DNA of 60,603 nucleotides from Pseudomonadota bacterium (GCA_023433515.1 JAEZCN010000006.1:1-60603); one strand, 5' to 3'. Shown: positions 22,914 to 32,057, counted from the stretch's first letter. Translations and numbers: made by a program. The notes: generated by a model not told the origin, from the letters alone.

Positions 22914-25900
22914 ATCTGGAGCCGAAGTCGTACGCGACCGACAGTGAGTAGCGCCGGCCCAGGAAGTCGTAGTTGCCATTGAACGCCTCCGGCCCGATCG
23001 GGAACGGCGGTGCGGCGTCGAACAGGTTCGTGACGGCCAGCCACACCTTCAGGTTCCCGGTGGCCGCGAAGTTCGCGGACAGATCGTGGGTGGTGCTCGA
23101 ACCCACTTCGAGGATGTCGCGCGCCTCGACGTCGAACGCGCGGTTGTACAGCTGCTCGCTCACGTAGTTGGTCTGCCACGCGGCGCCGAATGGTCCGCGC
23201 CGCCAGGTGAGACGGAGCTGCGCGGAATGTTTCGGACTCCCGATCGTCTCGAGCGTATCCGTGGTCACGAGGCCCGTGGCCGAGCCCAGCTCCTCGCGCA
23301 GTCCGAAATAACTCGCCGCGATACCGAATTCTCCGAGGCCGCCGCCGAAGTCGTGGTGGTAGCGGCTTTCCGCCGTGATGCCTTCCATCGACTGGAACGC
23401 GCCGTTCACGTAGCCCGACTGCACGAAAGAGATCTGGCCGGCGAGCGGCGAGCCGGGCGGATGCCGGGTGAAGTAGTCGCAGTACTGGTTGGGGTACGAG
23501 TAATTGTCGAAGCACGCCCGGGCGAGATCGCCCGAAAACAGGTTGGTGATCACATTCTCGATGCGCACGTCCACCCAATCGACCGCGACCTCCAGGCCGT
23601 GCAGACCTTCAGGCTGCAATACGAAGCCGGCCGACCAGGAGTCGGCGCGTTCGTTGCGCAGGTCCGGGTCGCCCTGCACCGTGCCTTCGACGCTCGACGT
23701 CGTGGCGTTCGAAACCCACGAACCATCCGACGGCAGGCCGTACTCGGCGAAGAATTCCGCGCAGTTCGCGGTGCGCGCGTCCTGGCGGTCGCCGCCCGCG
23801 CCGAGATTGCCTGTGCTGCACGGATCGTTGACCGTCGTGAACCGCGGCGTCACGGGTAGATAGAGCTCGACGATCGCGGGCGAACGCATCGAGCGCGTGA
23901 CGCTGCCACGCAGCTGGAATCCGCGCACCGGCGACCACTGCAGGCCGCCCGTCCACGAAGTGAAGCCGCCGTTCAGCGAGCTGTCGACGCGGCGCGCCTT
24001 GCCGGTGAGTGTGAGATCCGCGAGCGCGGGCAACGCATTCCGTTCCGAGAACAGCGGGACGACGACTTCGCCGAAGAATTCGTCGGTCGAAAAGGAACCG
24101 CCGATCGCGGCCATCGACCCTGAGCGTCCGCGACCCGCCTCGAGGAATTCGTCCGGGCGGAACGCGCCGCTCTCGCGCCGATGTTCGAAGCCCACGTTGT
24201 AGCGAACGTCACCCGCGGGCAGCGCGAACGCGATACTGCCGACGTTCAGGCTGAAAACGCGCTGGTCCATTTCCGAGTCGACCTTCTGCAGGCTCGTCAC
24301 GTAGTCGCGCGCCTCGGGCGAAGCCCGCCCCTCGCCGAAGATGTCGAGCGGCACGCACGCGGAATCGGCCACCGGGCCTTCGCCTCCCACCGTGACGACT
24401 CCGCCCGCAAGTCCCGCATAACCGGGATCGACGCTGCACTCGAGCCGCCCGCCCACCGACACGACATTGAGTGCGTTCACGAACTTCTGGCGGTCGAGCG
24501 CGTGGAAAAAGTACGTGGCGTCGTTGCGGCCCAGATTGACGTAGGCCTCCCAGTCGAAGCTGCGCGCCGCGAGCGAGAATTCGCCGCGCGCCCCGGCCGC
24601 GATCTGCAGCAGGTCGCTTTCGGAACGCGCTTCGTTCCCGGCGAGATCGCGGTTCGCGCGCGACAGGCGGAACGTGCTGCCGGCCGGCTGCAGAGCCGCC
24701 AATGCCGCGCGCGCCTGGTCGGTCAGCGCCGGGTGCGCGATGGGCAGCGTGATCGCGCCGCTCGAGCTCGCGCCGAAGGCCGCGGAGTTGTACGTCGGCT
24801 GGTCGACGAGTTCGCGTGCCTCGGCGCGATACGCGAGCACATCGGCGAACAGCTCGACGCCGTCGGTCACCTCGAAGCGTCCGCTCGCGGTGACGGTGTC
24901 ACGTTTCAGGTCGGTCGCGAGTTGCAGCGTCGAGGCGAGGTACATGCCGTCGCCGCCGGACGCGATGGAACCACTGAAGTTGGTGCCCGGGTCATACGAC
25001 ACGAGCTCGCCGTTCGGCGCAAACTGCAGGCAGGTGTCGTTCGCCGCGCCGAAGCAGCGCAGCCGTCCGTCCGCCAGGTTGTTGGCGCCCGTGGGCAGCG
25101 CCACACCGCCGAAGTTCAGCAGGAAACTGCGCCGGTCGCGGATCAGCACCGAGTTCGGAATGCCGTCGTCGCTGCCGGTATTGAATGGAATGTCGGGATT
25201 GACCCGGCCGTCGTTGGCCGGCGTGCGTCCGATCTGCCCGGCGATCGCGCTCGCGAACGGATTCGCGGCGAACGTGTACGCCGACGCGAAGCGGGGGTTG
25301 TCGATCGCGAGCATGCCGTCGGTTGCGCTGTGCTGGATCGACGCCGTCACGTTCCCGCGCTCCCCCGCGAAGTTCCAGCCACCCACCAGGCCGAAGGTTT
25401 CGCTGGGCATGCCGCCGTCTTCGAGCACGCCGTACTGGCCGAAGGCATGGATGCCGTCGAAATTGCGCTTGAGCCTGACGTTGACGACACCCGCGATTGC
25501 GTCGGATCCGTACACGGGAGCGCCGCCGATGGACAGGGTCTCGACCCGATCGACCAGCACGACCGGGATGACGTTGAGATCGACCTGCGCGCCCGGGGGC
25601 GCGGGACCGAACACCGCGGGCGGATTCGAAGTCACGAAACGCCGGCCGTCGACCAGCGTCAGGGTCCGGTGACTGCCGAGGCCAAAGCGGTTCACGAAGT
25701 TGAGACCCGGACCCAAGTTCGACTGGTCACCTTCGGGCGTCGTGCCGGCGCCGAAACCGGGCGCCTGGTTGAGCGCATCGGCCACGTTGGTGAGGCCACG
25801 CGAGCGGATGTAGTCGGCGGTGATGACCGAAGCCGGTTCGAGCCTGTCGCGACTGCCGCGCGGAATACGCGTGCCGGTGACGACGACTTCCTCTTCGGAC

Positions 25901-26013
25901 TGTTCGGGGTTGCTGGGCTCTTCCGCCGAAGCCGGTGCGGCGGTGAGACTGGCAATCGTCAGGCAGGAGAAAATCGCTGCGCGGCCCGAGCCGCGCACGC
26001 GAAATGGATTCAT
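22912..26013 (-). CDS. TonB-dependent outer-membrane receptor
   Basis: 1033 residues. The signal peptide ends near residue 30 (APASA-EEP). EEVVVTGTRIPRG (residues 41-53) contains the TonB-box-like region, followed by the plug (VLVDRVETLSIGGAPVYGSD; GVVNVRLKRNF) to about residue 165 and a long beta-barrel ending RRYSLSVAYDFGSR. No N-terminal signalling domain is present, so it is not a FecA-type transducer. The start MNPFRV at 26013 is preceded by AGGAGGGATCG, an excellent ribosome site. The substrate is unknown. It lies divergently next to the bufferin operon. Confidence 0.9.
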   Translation of the reverse strand: MNPFRVRGSGRAAIFSCLTIASLTAAPASAEEPSNPEQSEEEVVVTGTRIPRGSRDRLEPASVITADYIRSRGLTNVADALNQAPGFGAGTTPEGDQSNLGPGLNFVNRFGLGSHRTLTLVDGRRFVTSNPPAVFGPAPPGAQVDLNVIPVVLVDRVETLSIGGAPVYGSDAIAGVVNVRLKRNFDGIHAFGQYGVLEDGGMPSETFGLVGGWNFAGERGNVTASIQHSATDGMLAIDNPRFASAYTFAANPFASAIAGQIGRTPANDGRVNPDIPFNTGSDDGIPNSVLIRDRRSFLLNFGGVALPTGANNLADGRLRCFGAANDTCLQFAPNGELVSYDPGTNFSGSIASGGDGMYLASTLQLATDLKRDTVTASGRFEVTDGVELFADVLAYRAEARELVDQPTYNSAAFGASSSGAITLPIAHPALTDQARAALAALQPAGSTFRLSRANRDLAGNEARSESDLLQIAAGARGEFSLAARSFDWEAYVNLGRNDATYFFHALDRQKFVNALNVVSVGGRLECSVDPGYAGLAGGVVTVGGEGPVADSACVPLDIFGEGRASPEARDYVTSLQKVDSEMDQRVFSLNVGSIAFALPAGDVRYNVGFEHRRESGAFRPDEFLEAGRGRSGSMAAIGGSFSTDEFFGEVVVPLFSERNALPALADLTLTGKARRVDSSLNGGFTSWTGGLQWSPVRGFQLRGSVTRSMRSPAIVELYLPVTPRFTTVNDPCSTGNLGAGGDRQDARTANCAEFFAEYGLPSDGSWVSNATTSSVEGTVQGDPDLRNERADSWSAGFVLQPEGLHGLEVAVDWVDVRIENVITNLFSGDLARACFDNYSYPNQYCDYFTRHPPGSPLAGQISFVQSGYVNGAFQSMEGITAESRYHHDFGGGLGEFGIAASYFGLREELGSATGLVTTDTLETIGSPKHSAQLRLTWRRGPFGAAWQTNYVSEQLYNRAFDVEARDILEVGSSTTHDLSANFAATGNLKVWLAVTNLFDAAPPFPIGPEAFNGNYDFLGRRYSLSVAYDFGSR

Positions 26014-26096
26014 CGATCCCTCCTGCAAGAGAGGGCTGCCGGCTCCGTGGTCATTTCGTTGCCTTTGGGCGGCAGCTGTTCTTCTGTCTATCCCTC

Positions 26097-26122
26097 GATG
26101 CGCGCGGAGGTTCGCGCGCATC
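26097..26122. repeat. Perfect inverted repeat in the TonB receptor leader
   Basis: GATGCGCGCG (26097-26106), a six-base spacer GAGGTT, and CGCGCGCATC (26113-26122). It lies 84-109 bases upstream of the receptor start, so it could be an operator or a leader hairpin on the minus-strand transcript. Confidence 0.6.
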
Positions 26123-26221
26123 CATGGCCGGGAGCATAACAACCGGCCCGAAAAAAGGAACCGGTCTTTCCCGTATGCGCGGAAGCCGCCCGAAGCCGGG
26201 AGGATGTGGACAGGTCCACCC

Positions 26222-26249
26222 TGTAACCACCGGCGGGTTGTCGCGTAAT
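26222..26249 (+). promoter_or_regulatory. Candidate ECF-sigma promoter of the bufferin operon
   Basis: TGTAACC (26222-26228), 15 bases, then CGTAAT (26244-26249). A GTAACC-type -35 element with a CG-starting -10 is, from memory, the kind of promoter described for the Caulobacter SigF regulon, which includes operons of the same DUF692 family. The expected transcript would begin near 26257 and carry a leader of about 138 bases. The assignment rests on this resemblance only. Confidence 0.5.
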
Positions 26250-26394
26250 GGCAAATATTGCCCGCCCGCTCCTGGGAGGAGGAACATGCGCGCCGTGCGG
26301 GCCCAGTCGTGGGAAGTTTGCGACGGGCCGCGAAATAAACCGGCGGGTCGCCGGGTCCAGCCTTTCGTACCAAACAACAATCCGGAGAAGTCTC

Positions 26395-26658
26395 ATGAAT
26401 CTGAAGACCATCGCCATTGCTTCGGCCGTCGGCAGCCTGCTCGCCATGGGCACCACCGCCATCGCCGGCGACGCCGCGTCCAAGGAAAAGTGCCTCGGTG
26501 TCGCCGAAGCCGGCAAGAACGATTGCGGCACCGCGTCGCACGCGTGCGCCGGACAGGCGAAGACAGACAAGGATCCGAACGAGTGGAAGTACGTGCCGAA
26601 AGGCGAGTGCGAGAAGATGGGCGGCAAGGTCCCGGAAGAGAAGAAGCCGGCCGCCTGA
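26395..26658 (+). CDS. bufA1: Bufferin precursor BufA1 (DUF2282)
   Basis: 87 residues. A signal peptide occupies residues 1-24 (MNLKTIAIASAVGSLLAMG, cleavage after AIA). The mature part has four conserved cysteines: Cys33 (EKCLGVAEAG), Cys44 (KNDCGTASHACAGQ), Cys51 and Cys72 (PKGECEKMGG), the exact layout of DUF2282/BufA1. Bufferins are ribosomally made, modified by a DUF692 iron enzyme at Cys residues and exported to bind copper in the periplasm. The start follows CCGGAGAAG. The maturation genes follow immediately. Confidence 0.9.
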   Translation: MNLKTIAIASAVGSLLAMGTTAIAGDAASKEKCLGVAEAGKNDCGTASHACAGQAKTDKDPNEWKYVPKGECEKMGGKVPEEKKPAA

Positions 26659-26674
26659 CCCGAAGGAAGGACGA

Positions 26675-27535
26675 ATGACACGCCTCGATACCCGAGGTGT
26701 GCCCCCGGGGCCGGTTCCGGCGCGCGCCGGGATCGGCCTCAGGTCGATTCACCACGATGCGCTGCTGCGCGAGCGTCCGCCCGTCGGCTGGATCGAGGCG
26801 CACACGGAGAACTATTTCCACGAAGGCGGTTCCGCGGCGCGCGCGCTGCTGCGGGCGCGGGCTAGCTACCCGCTGAGCCTGCACGGCGTCGGGCTCGCCC
26901 TCGGATCCGCCGACGGTCACGACCGCGAACATCTCGCCCGCGTGCGCGACGCCATCCGCCGCTACGAACCCGCGCTGGTATCCGAACACGCCTGCTGGGG
27001 TCACGTCGGTGGCGAACACTTCAACGACCTGCTGCCGCTGCCCTACACCGACGAGGCCGTCGAGCTGCTTGCCCGCCAGGTTCGCGAGGCGCAGGATTTC
27101 CTGGGCCGCCAGCTCCTCATCGAAAACGTTTCCGCCTATGTCGCGTTCACGGAGTCCCGGCTGCCCGAATGGGAATTCCTCGCGGCCGTCGCGCGCGAGA
27201 GTGGCTGCGGTCTGCTGCTCGACGTAAACAACGTGTACGTGAGCTCGCGCAACCTCGGACTCGATGCACGCGCCTTCATGTGCGGACTGCCCCGCGAGTC
27301 GGTCCAGGAAATTCACCTCGCCGGACATGCCGACAACGGCGGCGTGCTCGTGGACGATCACGGCTCGCAGGTGTGCGATGACGTCTGGGAACTCTACGCC
27401 TTCGCGATCGAGCGTTTCGGGCCGCTGCCGACGCTGATCGAGTGGGACACCCGGATTCCGGAACTGTCGGTGCTCGCCGCCGAAGCCGCGCGCGCCGACC
27501 AACTACTGGAGAGGACGCGTGGCCTCGCTGCGTGA
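26675..27535 (+). CDS. bufB: Multinuclear non-heme iron oxygenase BufB (DUF692)
   Basis: 286 residues, full length for DUF692. The metal-binding positions are recognisable in order: WIEAHTENYF near residue 35, SLHGVGLALGS near 70, EHACWGHVGG near 105, LLIENVSAY near 148, LLLDVNNVYVSSRN near 182, EIHLAGHADNGG near 210 and IEWDTRIPE near 255. Enzymes of this class convert cysteines of precursor peptides into heterocycles such as thiooxazole. A GGAAGGACGA ribosome site precedes the ATG. It overlaps the next gene by 17 bases. Confidence 0.93.
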   Translation: MTRLDTRGVPPGPVPARAGIGLRSIHHDALLRERPPVGWIEAHTENYFHEGGSAARALLRARASYPLSLHGVGLALGSADGHDREHLARVRDAIRRYEPALVSEHACWGHVGGEHFNDLLPLPYTDEAVELLARQVREAQDFLGRQLLIENVSAYVAFTESRLPEWEFLAAVARESGCGLLLDVNNVYVSSRNLGLDARAFMCGLPRESVQEIHLAGHADNGGVLVDDHGSQVCDDVWELYAFAIERFGPLPTLIEWDTRIPELSVLAAEAARADQLLERTRGLAA

Positions 27536-28268
27536 CCTGCAGGAATCCTTCGCGAACGCGCTGCGCGATCCCGCGGCGACCTGCGACGTCACGCCGCCCG
27601 CGAATCTCGACGTGTACCGCAACAACACGCGCAGCGTGTTCCGTACCGCGCTCGAGCAGATCTTTCCGGTCGTGCACCGGCGGGTCGGGGACGATTATTT
27701 CCGCCAGCTCGCGTTTCATTACCGTACCGCGTTCCCATCGCGCTGCGGCGACCTCCACTGGACGGGCCGCGACTTCCCGGTATTCCTCGCGTCGCATCTG
27801 CGCGGCACGGACTACGAGTGGCTGGCCGATCTCGCGCGGCTCGAGTGGGCGCGGTGCGAGGCCGCGGTGGCGCGCGAAGATCCCGCCATCGGCGTCGATG
27901 CCCTCGCGAGCTTTCCCCCGGCCGGGCTGGGGCGCGTCGTCTTCACGTTGCAGCCGTCGCTGCGGCTGATTTCCTCGCGGTACCCCATCTACTCCGTGTG
28001 GCAGGCCAATCAGTTCGAGAATGCGCCACCGATTGATCGATCGCTGGGGCGGGAATTCGGCATGGTCCACATGAGCGACGGAGTCACCGAGGTGCAGTCG
28101 CTGGCACCGGACCTCTACGCCTTCCTCTCGGCGCTTGCCTCGGGTGAGCCGCTCGAGGCAGCGATGACCGCCGCCGAAGCCGATGGCGAACGCCTGACCG
28201 AAGTCCTGGCGTTTCTGTTCCGCTCTTCACTCGTCGTGGAAGCAAGGGCGAAAACGGACACGCCCTGA
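27519..28268 (+). CDS. bufC: DUF692 partner protein BufC (DUF2063)
   Basis: 249 residues. The N-terminal LRDLQESFANALR, then NLDVYRNNTRSVFRTALEQ (near residue 28) and IFPVVHRRVGDDYF, are the DUF2063 signature; these proteins bind the precursor and present it to the DUF692 enzyme. The start is a GTG within the end of bufB. The C-terminal winged-helix-like part (QSLAPDLYAFLSALASGEPL) is present. No DoxX-type bufD follows, and only one precursor gene is present, so this is a minimal three-gene bufferin operon. Confidence 0.9.
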   Translation: MASLRDLQESFANALRDPAATCDVTPPANLDVYRNNTRSVFRTALEQIFPVVHRRVGDDYFRQLAFHYRTAFPSRCGDLHWTGRDFPVFLASHLRGTDYEWLADLARLEWARCEAAVAREDPAIGVDALASFPPAGLGRVVFTLQPSLRLISSRYPIYSVWQANQFENAPPIDRSLGREFGMVHMSDGVTEVQSLAPDLYAFLSALASGEPLEAAMTAAEADGERLTEVLAFLFRSSLVVEARAKTDTP

Positions 28269-28269
28269 C

Positions 28270-28294
28270 GACAGTCCGCTTCCGCTGGCCTGTC
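28270..28294. terminator. Weak hairpin between convergent operons
   Basis: GACAG (28270-28274) pairs with CTGTC (28290-28294), with two further C-G pairs inside after one mismatch. It fills the 26-base gap between bufC and the leftward TonB receptor. There is no T tract, so terminator function is uncertain. Confidence 0.3.
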
Positions 28295-31027
28295 TCAGTC
28301 GAACCGCATTGAAAGGCGCACGCCGTACGTGCGCGGCGCATCGAAGAACGCACGCGCGACACCGGGGAATCCAGGCACGCCTCCCGTGCCGGGCCTGCTG
28401 GCGCGCAGGTCGACGTTGTTCTTTACCGATTCGTCTTCGAGATTGAGCACGTAGGCCTCCAGGGCCCAGCTATCCGTGGTCTCGTAACGCAGCCCGAGAT
28501 CGGTGCGCGTGTAGGCCGACTGCCGATCCGAGGGACGATTGAAATCGGTGAGGAACATTTCACTCTGGTACTTCGCCTGCAGGCGCGGAACGAGTCGGGC
28601 GCCGCTGGGCAGGCGGATGACGTGTTCGTAGGCAAGCGCGCCCGTGATCTCGGGCGCGAACGGCAGCTTGTTGCCGCGCAGGTTGACGATCGGGCTCAGG
28701 GGATCGGTGGGCACGTAGTACTGCGTGTCGACCGTCGGAAAGTCGCGGTATTCGGCGTTGAGCCAGGTGAAGACGGCCTGCAGCGTGCCGTCGGTCACCG
28801 GCTTCCACAACAGCTCGGATTCCACGCCGAGGATGTGCGCGCGGGTCGCGTTGCGCGTGACGAGCTGCTGAAATCCCGACGCGTCGTATTCGAGCCGCGC
28901 GCGCAGGATGTCCGAGTAGTTCGAGAAGAAGCCGACGTTGTTGATCGCCATCGCGCCGTCGAGCAAGGTCGCCTTGAGGCCGAGTTCGTAGTTCACGACT
29001 TCTTCCGGGCCGGCATGTGTACCGCCATCCTGGATGACGCCCGACTTGTATCCCGTGCTCGTCGACGTGTAACCGAGCAGGGCGTCGCTGAAGTCGTACT
29101 CCGCGCGCGCCGTGTAGGTCACCTTCGACCAGGCGACGTTCGCGTCGTTGTGCATCGCCACGCGGCAGGTGCCCGGGACAGGCTCGGATGAATCCGGATC
29201 GGGCGACAGCGGGATCTCGTGTGTCGGCATGCCGTCGAGGACGAAACCGCCGTCACCTATGGTCGCGCCGGCCGCGGGACAGACCAGGATCACGCCGCCC
29301 ACGTCCTTCTTGGTGTCTTCGGTGTAGCGCGTTCCGACCGTGAACCGCGTACGCTCTCCGGCATGCCAGGTGAGCTGGCCGAAGCCCGCCCACGCCGCCA
29401 GCGAGCGGTCGGGCTGGATGAAGGATTGCGCATAGCGCCCGTCGCCGTCGTCCACGACGCCCGGGATGCTGCCGCGGTCGTCCACGATGTCGAAGTCGAC
29501 GCGCGCCGAGTTGTCCTCCCGGTAGAAGAACGCGCCGACTATCCACTCTAGCGGACCTTCGGTCAGTGGTTTGAGCTGGATCTCATGCTGCACCGAGACG
29601 AACTCCGACTCGGCGGTGCGCCGCTCCTCGTCGTAGGTCGCGGGCAGCGGCGGGTCGGGCAGCGCGCGCAGGATTGGGTCGAGTGCGAGTCCCGTGTCCT
29701 GGTCGATGACGTTCTCGCGCGTCATTCGCGCCCATCCGAATAGATAGGAGAGCTCGAGCCCGTCGGACACGCCGGGCGAGAACCGGTAGTCGGTCCGCAG
29801 GTGCAGCGTGTCGTTCTTCATGTCGAGCTCGCCCGGGGAAGTTATCAACGCCGAGCGCAGGCGCTCGCCGGACGCCGGTCGCAGGCTCACCGGCACGGAG
29901 CCCGCGCCGCGATCCGCGAACCGCTCGAGCGAGGCGAACACGGTCCAGGACTCGTCGGGCTCCCACACGCCCGACACGCGCACGCCGAGCCGGTTGCTGT
30001 TGTCATACCGCGCGGTACCGGCACGGACGTCCGAGCCCGGCTGGAACTCGATGTAGCCGTCGCGCTGCTCGAGGTGCGCGGACGCGCGCAGCGCGAACGT
30101 ATCGCCGAGCGGCAGGTTGTAGTGGCCCTTGACGCGTTGCAGGTCGTAGCTGCCAGCGGTCACGTCGATCGCGCCGAATTGCTGACCGAGCCGTGGCTTC
30201 GCGGTGACGACGTTGATCACGCCGGCATTCGAATTGCGCCCGAACAACGTGCCCTGTGGCCCGCGCAGGACCTCGAGCCGCTCCAGATCGTGGATCAGCA
30301 TCGTCGCGCCCTGCGGCCGCGGCGAATAGAAGCCGTCGACGTGAAACGCCACGGCCGGATCGGCGGCCTCGGTGCGATTGGTGGAGACGATGCCGCGCAG
30401 GGCCAGATCGAATGCAGCCTGCGTCGAACTGATGCCGATCTGGAAGTTGGGGATGAGTGTCGTGAGGCTGCGCAGGTCGCTGGGCTGCTGGTTTTCGAGC
30501 GTGTGGGCGTCGAGCGCGGTGACGGCGAGCGCGCTGCGCTGCAAGGCCCGGTCGCGTTTCTCGGCGCTGACGACGATTTCGTCGATCGCACCGCGGCCCA
30601 GTTGGTGAGACTCATCCTCCGGCCGCGACTCCTCGTTGCGGGCGCCCGCGGCGCGGCTCAACCGTGAGGCGTCCGGGTTGCGCGCCGGCTTGCGGTCGCA
30701 ACGGGCCTTCGAGTCGCGCACGATGCTGATCGTGCGGTCGTTGACCTCCTCGAAGGCGAGACCCGTGCACTTGAGCATACGTCCCAGCGCATCGGCGACG
30801 CGCAGCGAGCCCGAGACGGGATGCGTACTGATGCCCTGTACGGCGTCGTAGTCGAACACGAGTTGCAGCTGTGATTGCTGGCTGAAGGCCGCGAGCGCGG
30901 CGGAGGCATCCTGCGCCGGGATTTCGAACGAGGGAACCTGCGCACGCGCGACGCCGGCCAGCGCCAGCGCGACGAACGTCGCGGGCACTTTCCGGGCGAA
31001 CCGGCGGAACGTGCGATGTACCCCCAT
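28295..31027 (-). CDS. TonB-dependent receptor with N-terminal STN signalling domain
   Basis: 910 residues. Signal peptide to about residue 29 (ALAGVARA), then a secretin/TonB short N-terminal domain at 40-105 (FEIPAQDASAALAAFSQQS; ALGRMLKCTGLAFEEVND), a charged linker, the plug (IDEIVVSAEKRDRAL; LEVLRGPQGTLFGRNSNAG) and a barrel ending TYGVRLSMRFD. STN-bearing receptors signal through FecR-type anti-sigma proteins; the fecR and sigma genes lie just upstream. The ATG at 31027 is chosen over a TTG at 31051. AEKRDRALQ/VPISV-type plugs are common in receptors for aromatic or plant-derived substrates and siderophores; the ligand is unknown. Confidence 0.92.
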   Translation of the reverse strand: MGVHRTFRRFARKVPATFVALALAGVARAQVPSFEIPAQDASAALAAFSQQSQLQLVFDYDAVQGISTHPVSGSLRVADALGRMLKCTGLAFEEVNDRTISIVRDSKARCDRKPARNPDASRLSRAAGARNEESRPEDESHQLGRGAIDEIVVSAEKRDRALQRSALAVTALDAHTLENQQPSDLRSLTTLIPNFQIGISSTQAAFDLALRGIVSTNRTEAADPAVAFHVDGFYSPRPQGATMLIHDLERLEVLRGPQGTLFGRNSNAGVINVVTAKPRLGQQFGAIDVTAGSYDLQRVKGHYNLPLGDTFALRASAHLEQRDGYIEFQPGSDVRAGTARYDNSNRLGVRVSGVWEPDESWTVFASLERFADRGAGSVPVSLRPASGERLRSALITSPGELDMKNDTLHLRTDYRFSPGVSDGLELSYLFGWARMTRENVIDQDTGLALDPILRALPDPPLPATYDEERRTAESEFVSVQHEIQLKPLTEGPLEWIVGAFFYREDNSARVDFDIVDDRGSIPGVVDDGDGRYAQSFIQPDRSLAAWAGFGQLTWHAGERTRFTVGTRYTEDTKKDVGGVILVCPAAGATIGDGGFVLDGMPTHEIPLSPDPDSSEPVPGTCRVAMHNDANVAWSKVTYTARAEYDFSDALLGYTSTSTGYKSGVIQDGGTHAGPEEVVNYELGLKATLLDGAMAINNVGFFSNYSDILRARLEYDASGFQQLVTRNATRAHILGVESELLWKPVTDGTLQAVFTWLNAEYRDFPTVDTQYYVPTDPLSPIVNLRGNKLPFAPEITGALAYEHVIRLPSGARLVPRLQAKYQSEMFLTDFNRPSDRQSAYTRTDLGLRYETTDSWALEAYVLNLEDESVKNNVDLRASRPGTGGVPGFPGVARAFFDAPRTYGVRLSMRFD

Positions 31028-31091
31028 CCTCGCAATCCCCCTCAGGATCAACGAATTCGCCGCGGCGTCCCTAACACCGCGGAGGCCTGCT

Positions 31092-32057
31092 TCACTGCGA
31101 TCGCAGGACGATGTCCTCCGCTTCGCGAGTGTCGACCTTCAGACCGAACGTGCTCGCGAGCGCCGCTGCGAAACTGTCCGGATCCGTGGATTTGAAGCTT
31201 CCTCCGACCCGCAGCTGCGCGAGCTTCGGATCGGCGAGTGAAATCTTGCGACGGTTGTAGCGATTGAACTCCTCGACGGCGAAGGCCAGCGATTCGCCGC
31301 GGAATTCCAGCCGCCCCGTGGTCCAGGCGAGGCGCTGCGCGAGCACCTGTGGTTCGAGGCGACTGACCGATACATGGTCCCGGATCACCACCGCGGCGTC
31401 GCCGGCCTGAAGCGGTGGATGCTCCGGCACGCTATCCGACGCGATCGCGACCTCGCCTTCGGCCACGATCACGTCGATCTGCTCGGCGCGTAATCGCACG
31501 CTGAACTCGGTCCCGACCGCGCGCAGGTCCGCGCCCGCCGCGGAAACGACGAACGGCCGGGTCGCGTCGTGCGCGACCTGGAAACGACCCTCGCCGCGCA
31601 ACAGCTTGATGTCGCGGCGTTCGGCGTTGAAGCGCACGCGCAGCTCGCTGTTGGTGTTGAGGTCGATGACGCTGCCGTCCTCGAGCACGATGCGCGTGCG
31701 GCAGCCGACGTGCGTCTCGTAGCGTTCACCGTCGTATTTCAGCCAGGCCGACCACACTCCCGCGCAGGCCACCAAGGTCACGAGCCCGGCCGCCGCCGCC
31801 ATGGGCCAGCGGCGCCAGCGCGGCGGCTTCGAAGGCGCGAGCAGGTCGGGATCGACCGACTGGTCGAGAGGCTTGAGTTCCTTCAGCCGTTCGGCGCGAC
31901 GCCATGCCGCCTCGAGACGTAGATAGGCGACGCGGTGACGAATGTCCGCCTCGAGCCAGCGATTGAACTCCTCGTCGTTCTCGGGCTCCCCGCCGCGCGC
32001 ATCGAACTTGGAGAGCCAGACGCTTGCGTCGTGTTCGATTCGTTCCTTCGCCTTCAC
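31092..32057 (-). CDS. FecR-family anti-sigma regulator
   Basis: 321 residues. Cytoplasmic N-terminal DUF4880-like domain (ASVWLSKFDARGGEPENDEEFNRWL, residues 13-37), one membrane helix around 85-105 (MAAAAGLVTLVACAGVWSAW) and the periplasmic FecR domain (TRIVLEDGSVIDLNTNSELRV, AVGTEFSVR, VAEGEVAI), ending in a DUF4974/STN-like module (GRLEFRGESLAFAVEEFNRY). It relays the receptor state to the sigma factor. The GTG start at 32057 overlaps the sigma-factor stop by four bases, which decides between several possible starts. Confidence 0.9.
   Translation of the reverse strand: MKAKERIEHDASVWLSKFDARGGEPENDEEFNRWLEADIRHRVAYLRLEAAWRRAERLKELKPLDQSVDPDLLAPSKPPRWRRWPMAAAAGLVTLVACAGVWSAWLKYDGERYETHVGCRTRIVLEDGSVIDLNTNSELRVRFNAERRDIKLLRGEGRFQVAHDATRPFVVSAAGADLRAVGTEFSVRLRAEQIDVIVAEGEVAIASDSVPEHPPLQAGDAAVVIRDHVSVSRLEPQVLAQRLAWTTGRLEFRGESLAFAVEEFNRYNRRKISLADPKLAQLRVGGSFKSTDPDSFAAALASTFGLKVDTREAEDIVLRSQ

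Larger units (their letters stand above)
26014..26394. other. 381-base intergenic region between the TonB receptor and bufferin operon
   Basis: It holds the receptor's ribosome site near 26014-26025, a 10-base inverted repeat (26097-26122), an ECF-type promoter candidate (26222-26249) and an unusually strong Shine-Dalgarno-like GGGAGGAGG (26274-26282). I see no gene here. The frame of bufA1 is open upstream to about 26248, but that extension has no signal-peptide-like start or family match. Confidence 0.6.

Noticed and set aside
26097..26122. Considered as a rho-independent terminator
   Set aside because: It is followed by no T tract on either strand and lies in a divergent promoter region, so it is listed only as an inverted repeat.
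24181..26139. 650-codon plus-strand frame opposite the TonB receptor
   Set aside because: Its composition is typical of an antisense frame; the receptor on the other strand has signal peptide, plug and barrel motifs.
26248..26394. N-terminal extension of BufA1 in the same frame
   Set aside because: The extension has no family match and would bury the clear signal peptide that begins at 26395.
26286..26678. A 130-codon frame starting after GGGAGGAGGAAC and ending at a TGA that overlaps the bufB ATG
   Set aside because: It is an Arg-rich shadow of bufA1 in another frame; the Shine-Dalgarno-like sequence is only three bases from the ATG and the protein resembles nothing.
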